Assembly: GCA_016710165.1 (NCBI GenBank)
Contig: JADJLJ010000006.1
Span: 1-32,695, forward strand
Source: Chitinophagaceae bacterium
GTDB taxonomy: Bacteria > Bacteroidota > Bacteroidia > Chitinophagales > Chitinophagaceae
Direction: 5' to 3'
Length of the DNA: 32,695 bases
Position numbers and translations under genes: made by a program. The notes under the pieces are model-generated. The model did not search any database, was not told where the DNA came from, and worked only from the letters and a program-made list of their open reading frames with translations. Positions 30,899-32,695 of this stretch are shown here, piece after piece; position 1 is the stretch's first letter, and each line of letters opens with the position of its first letter.

Positions 30899-31329
30899 CA
30901 GCATCGGATAAGTTCTATGGTTACCTGGTTGACCTGGAAGGGCTGCGCCTGAAAGCGTATCTTGACAGCGCCGGAATTCCTACCATCGGGATCGGTACAA
31001 TACGGTACCCAGATGGCAAGGCGGTAAAGATGGGTGATACCTGCACACGGGAACAGGCCGTAGAATACGCCAGGCATGACGTGGCGGACTTTGAGGCCAG
31101 GTTAAATAAACTTGTTACCGGGTTAACACAGAACCAATATGATGCCCTGCTTTTGCTCATGTACAATATCGGGGACAGGGCGCTCAGTACGTCAACAATG
31201 CTTAAACGGATCAAGTCAGGGCAAGGCGATATACGTGAGGCATGGTTAAGATGGAATAGGGCGGGCGGCAAGGTGGTGCAAGGCCTTACAAACAGGCGGG
31301 AAAAAGAACTAAAAATTTTCTTCGCATAA
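30895..31329 (+). CDS. Lysozyme, GH24 family
   Basis: Endolysin that cuts the glycan strands of the cell wall. The product is 144 residues. The catalytic set of the T4/RrrD-type lysozymes is intact: Glu15, Asp24 and Thr30 in LEGLRLKAYLDSAGIPTIGI. QYDALLLLMYNIGDRALSTS and REAWLRWNRAGGKVVQGLTN complete the fold. There is no signal peptide, so release depends on the holin. Overlaps the spanin stop by ATGA. Confidence 0.9.
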   Translation: MTASDKFYGYLVDLEGLRLKAYLDSAGIPTIGIGTIRYPDGKAVKMGDTCTREQAVEYARHDVADFEARLNKLVTGLTQNQYDALLLLMYNIGDRALSTSTMLKRIKSGQGDIREAWLRWNRAGGKVVQGLTNRREKELKIFFA

Positions 31330-31352
31330 GTAGTTTGTTTTTAAAATAATTT

Positions 31353-32339
31353 ATGCAATCAAAAGCCGAATTAGCAAGGGAGTATAGGGGGAAATACCCG
31401 AACTTTCCAAATTTAAAACTTGCAAGGATTATGTACAAAGAAAATAATCCACTGTTTAGTAATGTAGAAAACGCAAGGTCTATATTAAGGTATATAGAAG
31501 GTCAATATGGCAAAAGGAATCGCAAAGTGGTTAGTGATAAAAGTTATTTAACAAATGAACCACGAACATTAAACCCGTATCATTTACCTAAATCAGACGA
31601 AGTAGATTACAAGCCTTTTAAGCTAAAAGCTAAAAGGCTTTTGTTATTATCGGATATACATATACCATACCACTCTATTGATGCCTTGACTTGCGTATTT
31701 GATTTTGCAAAAAAAGAAAAACCGGATGCTATATTACTAAATGGTGATACCTTAGATTTCTTCGGCCTGTCTAAATTCTGTAAAGACCCACGCAAAAGAA
31801 GTTTTGCCGGTGAATTAGATACATTCAAACAGTTAATTGAAATAATTAAAAAACAATTCCCATACTCAAAACTTTATTTTAAGATAGGGAACCATGAAGA
31901 ACGCTACCTACATTTTCTATTTATGAAGGCAAAGGAACTGGTAGGGGTAGATGAGTTTGAACTTGAAAATATAATTAAAGCAAGGGCAAACGGGATTGAA
32001 ATAATAGGTGATAAAAGAATTATCCATGCAAACGGGCTGAATATAATTCATGGACACGAATTTGCCACAGGGTTCTTTAACCCGGTTAACGTAGCAAGGG
32101 GGTTATTTTTAAGGGGAAAAACAAGCGCAATACAAGGCCATAACCATCAATCCAGCGAACACACAGAAAGCGATATGAATGGCAAGATAACAACAACGTG
32201 GAGTACCGGATGCCTTTGCGAACTTCATCCGGAATATATGCCAATCAATAAATGGAACTTAGGCTTTGCTATTGTTGATATGGGTAACAAAGATTTTGAG
32301 GTAAGGAATAAAAGAATTTACAAAGGCAAAGTACTATGA
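31353..32339 (+). CDS. Calcineurin-like metallophosphoesterase
   Basis: The product is 328 residues with a complete metal set: LLLLSDIHIPYH (Asp101, His103), LLNGDTLDFFG (Asp132), KIGNHEERY (Asn180, His181), IIHGHEFATG (His233) and QGHNHQSSEH (His263, His265). The first 90 residues form a separate helical domain (AELAREYRGKYPNFPNLKLA, ENARSILRYIEGQYG), which looks like a DNA-binding HTH found in front of some phage phosphoesterases. Substrate unknown; phage relatives act on nucleic acids or nucleotides. The sequence is more AT-rich than the structural genes. Confidence 0.8.
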   Translation: MQSKAELAREYRGKYPNFPNLKLARIMYKENNPLFSNVENARSILRYIEGQYGKRNRKVVSDKSYLTNEPRTLNPYHLPKSDEVDYKPFKLKAKRLLLLSDIHIPYHSIDALTCVFDFAKKEKPDAILLNGDTLDFFGLSKFCKDPRKRSFAGELDTFKQLIEIIKKQFPYSKLYFKIGNHEERYLHFLFMKAKELVGVDEFELENIIKARANGIEIIGDKRIIHANGLNIIHGHEFATGFFNPVNVARGLFLRGKTSAIQGHNHQSSEHTESDMNGKITTTWSTGCLCELHPEYMPINKWNLGFAIVDMGNKDFEVRNKRIYKGKVL

Positions 32340-32494
32340 CAATAAAGGAAAAGATACTTAATGCTGTTAAAGATGAGCCATACCCTTTAGTTGTAATTGA
32401 ATTAAGGGCTTTACTGGATGAATTAAGTAAGCAGAATAGCATAAGAATAAATAAAACCGTTTCAGATACTAAAAGGAAATATCCAAAGAAGTGA
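32336..32494 (+). CDS. Hypothetical small protein
   Basis: The frame encodes 52 residues, MTIKEKILNAVKDEPYPLVV followed by IELRALLDELSKQ and a basic tail ending RKYPKK. Mostly helical. It overlaps the phosphoesterase stop by ATGA and the next gene's GTG start (GTGA), which supports a real gene. No family recognised. Confidence 0.55.
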   Translation: MTIKEKILNAVKDEPYPLVVIELRALLDELSKQNSIRINKTVSDTKRKYPKK

Positions 32495-32695
32495 ATAAAC
32501 AAAAGACAAAAGTTGTTATCAGAAATTTAGGACAGCATCGGGCATGGGGGATGGCTCACTACATTGATAATAAAATAGAAATTGATACAAAGATAACCGG
32601 GTACAGATACCTACTTTATATGCTACATGAGCATTTCCATTTAAAGCACCCTGATTGGAGCGAAACCAAAATAGAACAGGAAAGCAGAAAAACAG
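32491..32695 (+). CDS. Putative HExxH metalloprotein, truncated by the window end
   Basis: From a GTG at 32491, 68 codons run to the edge. YLLYMLHEHFHLKHPDWSET contains HEHFH, an HExxH zinc-binding motif in a helix, followed by an acidic helix (SETKIEQES). The order TLHExxHxxxPxxSExxIE resembles small phage and bacterial metallopeptidase-like proteins of SprT/minor families. A third metal ligand would be the Glu of the SET...E helix. The rest of the gene lies outside. Confidence 0.55.
   Translation, partial: MNKQKTKVVIRNLGQHRAWGMAHYIDNKIEIDTKITGYRYLLYMLHEHFHLKHPDWSETKIEQESRKT

Noticed and set aside
1..32695. Integrase, attachment site, CRISPR array, tRNA, insertion sequence or retroelement
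   Set aside because: None was seen on either strand; this does not rule out such features outside the window.

Overview
The window is a stretch of a tailed phage or prophage whose host is a member of the Bacteroidota. The evidence is promoters of the TTTG-N19-TAnnTTTG type (exact copies at 421-451 and, on the minus strand, 431-461), almost no Shine-Dalgarno sites, very A-rich leaders before the structural genes, and protein families typical of Bacteroidota siphoviruses. The virion genes (HK97-type portal, protease and capsid; a tape measure gene preceded by a -1 frameshift site) predict a long non-contractile tail (siphovirus morphology). No integrase, tRNA, CRISPR array or attachment site was recognised, so lysogeny is possible but not shown.

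Layout. 1-409, minus strand: two small genes, one a putative DNA-binding protein, read from a promoter that overlaps a divergent plus-strand promoter. 421-1614: small early genes of unknown function and a G-quadruplex-forming tract. 1582-3440: promoter, a structured RNA leader, a DnaB-loader-like N-terminal-domain protein and a DnaB helicase. 3564-4366: a small protein, the small terminase and a small lipoprotein. 4368-11115: a second promoter and structured leader, then about 6.5 kb of tightly overlapping sugar/glycan genes (glycosyltransferases of several folds, a WbuC-type cupin, three methyltransferases, a short DegT aminotransferase and GDP-mannose 4,6-dehydratase). This cassette separates the small from the large terminase. 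11099-24724: large terminase, portal, MuF-like protein, protease, capsid, connectors, tail tube, tail chaperones, tape measure and tail-tip genes. 24726-29085: two large fibre/spike proteins, both with Sec signal peptides. 29102-31329: a small protein, then a lysis region with membrane proteins, a probable one-gene (unimolecular) spanin and a GH24 lysozyme. 31353-32695: a more AT-rich block with a metallophosphoesterase, a small protein and a truncated HExxH protein.

Five otherwise well-preserved genes (helicase, small terminase, GDP-mannose dehydratase, head protease, spanin) are broken by six one- or two-base indels, nearly all in short homopolymers. I read these as probable sequence errors, or less likely as real decay, and annotate each as one gene across the break. 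The break in the tail chaperone gene is different: it is the expected programmed -1 frameshift.

The items most worth following up are the glycan cassette inside the terminase operon, the two look-alike pseudoknot leaders, the secreted fibre and spike, and the u-spanin.
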